A stretch of DNA of 64,000 nt. It comes from F1-60-MAGs104 sp964355975 (GTDB lineage Bacteria; Planctomycetota; Phycisphaerae; Phycisphaerales; SM1A02). Every line of letters begins with the position of its first letter. Within the stretch, counting starts at the first letter, position 1. The stretch covers positions 1 through 64,000 of the forward strand of contig CAYHFW010000003.1 in NCBI GenBank assembly GCA_964355975.1. The letters run 5' to 3'. The notes beneath the pieces were generated by a model. It ran no database searches and was not told the DNA's origin. It saw only the letters and a list, made by a program, of their open reading frames with translations. Shown one piece after another: positions 61,640 through 64,000 of this stretch. A program made the position numbers and the translations under genes.

Positions 61640-63945
61640 CTGACTCTGTTGCCGAGACAATTGCCTACGTGCGAATCGCCGTCGCGCGGGGAATTGATCG
61701 ATATCCCGATGGACTGACCTACCGCGTACCCGCGCAACTCGGCGCAATTTCACTCGGAGATCACGTCATCGTTCCGCTCGGTCGGGGCGATTCGCCCGTG
61801 CACGGCGTTGTTGTTGCCCTCGGTGGACCCGAGTTGCTCGAAGCGGGCGTGAGCGCGAGCCGAATCAAGGCGATCACAAGCGTTGACCGAACGAGTGATC
61901 CGATGCCGAGCATCGTTGTGCGACTCGCTCAGTGGATCTCGTCGTATTACTGCGCTCCAATTGGCGTCACGATTGCTGCGATCACCCCGAGCGCGGTGCG
62001 CAAGGGAGTTGGGCGTGTCGAGAAACTCGCGGTCGATCTCGCACCCGCGCCGTTGGCAGAGTCGAAGGTGCATCCCAAGCGGCAGGCGGTGCTCGACCGA
62101 CTTGCGCAGTGGCCCGCGCAAGAGCGTCCTGTTGATGTTGATGCGCTGCGCGATGCGTGTGCGCTCGCGACGCGCGCGCCGATCATGGCGCTCATCGAGA
62201 GCGGACACCTCGTCGCGCATGCGCGCACATCGGTGCAGGCGAAGTGGCGTGCGACCGCGCAGGCGTCGGGGATTGCTCCAGTGCTGACCGCGCAACAGCG
62301 CACCGTTGTTGGGGCGATCGAAAAGACTATAAATCAAGGCTTTTCACAGCATTTGCTGCTCGGCGTCACGGGGTCGGGAAAGACCGAGGTCTATCTGCAG
62401 CTTGCGCAACAAGTGCTCGATGCCGGTCGATCGGTGCTCTACCTCGTTCCTGAAATTTCGTTGACTCCACAGACTGGTGGACGCATTGCCGCGCGACTGC
62501 CAACGCATCGCATGGCGATCCTGCACTCGGGTCTCACCGCGGCGCAACGGCATGAACAATGGATTGTTGCTGCGCAGCCCGGCGCCAAGATTGTCATCGG
62601 CGCGCGCAGTGCAGTCTTCGCACCAATCGCCGATGGTGAACTCGGGCTCATCATCGTCGATGAAGAGCACGATCAGTCATACAAGCAAGACCAAGCTCCG
62701 CGTTACAACGGACGCGACGTCGCGATTCGCCGTGCGCAACTTGCGAACTGTCCCATCGTGATGGGCAGTGCGACGCCGAGTATGGAGAGTTGGTTCAACG
62801 CCACCAAGCGCGGCATCTCGGTGTTGCACCAGTTGCCAGAGCGCGCGCCAGGATTGCGCACTCCACGCGTTGAAATTGTCGATTTTCGCAAGGAGACAAC
62901 CCTGCATAAGGATCGCCGCGTGCATCTGATCGGACCCACGCTCGAGCATGCGCTGCGGCAATGTTTCGACCGCGGCGGGCAGGCCATCGTGCTGTTGAAT
63001 CGGCGCGGATATGCGAATTGGATCGCGTGCCCAGATCAGGCGTGCGGGTGGACGATGCAGTGCGATCACTGCGAGGCTGGAATGGTTGTGCATCACCTCT
63101 CGACAGATGCAAAGTTGACGAAGTTCACGCGCTGCCATCACTGCCAGACTGAGCAACGCGTTCCTGTGCGCTGTCCGCGGTGTGCAAAGAATGTTGTGAT
63201 CTTCGGATTGGGCACGCAACGCGTCGAAGAAGAACTCGACCGGCTCTTTCCTGAATTCGCTGAACACAAGAGGATCGCGCGCGTTGATAGTGACTCGATG
63301 AGCCAAGCGAGTGACTTTCATGAGACGCTCGAGCGATTCGCGCGCGGCGAGATTCGCCTGCTGCTCGGGACCCAAATGATCGCAAAAGGGCTTGATTTTC
63401 CGAACGTTCAGGTGGTTGGCGTCATCAGCGCTGACACGGCGCTCAACCTTCCAGACTTTCGCGCGAGCGAGCGCACCTTTCAGTTGGTCGCGCAAGTTTC
63501 AGGAAGGTGCGGGCGCGGCGACCACGCGGGACGGGCGATCATTCAGACCTTTCAGCCCGATGCCGAACCGATTCTCGCAGCCGCGAGACAAGACTTTGTT
63601 GGATTCGCACGCGGAGAGATCGAGATGCGCGAACGCTACGGATTGCCGCCATCCCATCGGCTCGCTCGCATCATTGTTCGTCACGAAGTTCAACGCGAAG
63701 CACAGCAGATCGCCGATCGCTTGCGCGGCGCACTCGCAACTCTTGACGCGGCGCGCGGCGTGACGATTCGTGATGCTGCCCCGTGCGCGATCGCGCGCAT
63801 TGCTGACCGGTGGCGTGTGCACATCGAGATCCTTGCACCGACACCTGCGCACATTCAGAAACTGCTTGCGACGGCCAGAAGCCGCGGCATCCTTGTGCCA
63901 GGCGAGTGTGTCGCGGTCGATGTCGATCCTGTGGCGTTGCTCTAA
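61636..63945 (+). CDS. priA: primosomal replication-restart helicase PriA
   Basis: 769 residues. It has an N-terminal 3'-end-binding domain (VAVARGIDRYPDGLTYRVP), then helicase motif I LLGVTGSGKTEVYLQLAQQ and motif II VDEEHDQSYKQ. Eight zinc Cys are present (CPDQACGWTMQCDHC and CHHCQTEQ..CPRCAKN). Later motifs are LLGTQMIAKGLDFPNVQVVGVISAD and QVSGRCGRGDHAG. It recognises stalled forks and reloads DnaB. The pairing with carA by four-base overlap is unusual but seems genuine. Confidence 0.93.
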   Translation: MTDSVAETIAYVRIAVARGIDRYPDGLTYRVPAQLGAISLGDHVIVPLGRGDSPVHGVVVALGGPELLEAGVSASRIKAITSVDRTSDPMPSIVVRLAQWISSYYCAPIGVTIAAITPSAVRKGVGRVEKLAVDLAPAPLAESKVHPKRQAVLDRLAQWPAQERPVDVDALRDACALATRAPIMALIESGHLVAHARTSVQAKWRATAQASGIAPVLTAQQRTVVGAIEKTINQGFSQHLLLGVTGSGKTEVYLQLAQQVLDAGRSVLYLVPEISLTPQTGGRIAARLPTHRMAILHSGLTAAQRHEQWIVAAQPGAKIVIGARSAVFAPIADGELGLIIVDEEHDQSYKQDQAPRYNGRDVAIRRAQLANCPIVMGSATPSMESWFNATKRGISVLHQLPERAPGLRTPRVEIVDFRKETTLHKDRRVHLIGPTLEHALRQCFDRGGQAIVLLNRRGYANWIACPDQACGWTMQCDHCEAGMVVHHLSTDAKLTKFTRCHHCQTEQRVPVRCPRCAKNVVIFGLGTQRVEEELDRLFPEFAEHKRIARVDSDSMSQASDFHETLERFARGEIRLLLGTQMIAKGLDFPNVQVVGVISADTALNLPDFRASERTFQLVAQVSGRCGRGDHAGRAIIQTFQPDAEPILAAARQDFVGFARGEIEMRERYGLPPSHRLARIIVRHEVQREAQQIADRLRGALATLDAARGVTIRDAAPCAIARIADRWRVHIEILAPTPAHIQKLLATARSRGILVPGECVAVDVDPVALL

Positions 63946-63967
63946 GCGACGGCGGCGCGACGATCAC

Positions 63968-63997
63968 CCCAAAGTGCGCAGCGTTTGGGCGCCGTTT
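63968..63997 (+). terminator. possible terminator after priA
   Basis: CCCAAA (63968-63973) pairs with TTTGGG (63984-63989) around a 10-base loop, followed by CGCCGTTTT. The stem is short and the T run only four, so confidence is low. Confidence 0.3.
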
Positions 63998-64000
63998 TCT

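Overview
The window looks like a chromosomal segment of a planctomycete, most likely of the Phycisphaerae. The grounds are two tandem dockerin-like EF-hand repeats (DFNGDGIVNG / DANGDGAVNG) at the end of a secreted multihaem cytochrome, an RCC1-repeat surface protein with thrombospondin-type-3 Asp-rich linkers, a Gly-rich secretin, a tricorn-like protease, DapL and an OlsG/PmtA-like methyltransferase. This placement is inferred from family knowledge, not from a search.

Layout. (1) 1-1888: 3'-truncated gene for a large RCC1-repeat protein, reverse strand. (2) 2068-14270: an IS-scarred variable island. It starts with an IS3-family element (2068-3325, orfB frameshifted). Next is a coupled five-gene block for a sulfated or acylated polymer (acyltransferase, sulfotransferase, flippase, glycosyltransferase, polymerase; 3455-8748), then two IS fragments (8839-8948). 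A reverse-strand trio follows: an amidotransferase with a built-in glutaminase and two glycosyltransferases (8987-13343). The island ends in a decayed IS3 element (13465-14270). (3) 14400-32609: stable surface-glycan genes. These are a bacillosamine-type initiation set (PglC/PglD/PglE-like), a YdcF-like protein, an H-NS-like protein, a UDP-di-N-acetyl-uronate set (WlbA, WbpD, aminotransferases), rfbBAC, a C-methyltransferase-like gene, glycosyltransferases, a second polymerase/ligase, a GH57 hydrolase, and pyrE between a glycosyltransferase and a flippase-like gene. (4) 32613-41781: secreted or envelope proteins of unknown role, an Opp-type binding protein with one permease, and a pentahaem cytochrome. 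(5) 41821-64000: housekeeping genes (ppa, dapL, rlmE, queF, nfo, carA, priA) mixed with a tricorn-like protease, an M42 peptidase, a partner-switch pair and a secretin.

How the genes fit together. The WlbA, WbpD and WbpE-like genes plus the WbpG-type PP-loop enzyme suggest a 2,3-diacetamido (possibly acetamidino) uronic acid sugar. The PglC/D/E-like set would supply the initiating bacillosamine-type lipid-linked sugar, and RfbB/A/C a dTDP-4-keto sugar. Two Wzy/WaaL-like proteins and one Wzx-like flippase would assemble and export the polymer.

Most striking signals. (a) A class II glutaminase fused to a WbpG-type sugar amidotransferase. (b) An endonuclease IV frame that runs without a stop into a TPR lipoprotein. 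(c) A recurrent TANNNT box 5-11 bases before start codons at the heads of transcription units, which points to leaderless mRNAs; two divergent pairs are only 40 bases apart. (d) Near-identical inverted IS ends 6.9 kb apart that bound the five-gene block. No tRNA, rRNA or CRISPR array was seen.
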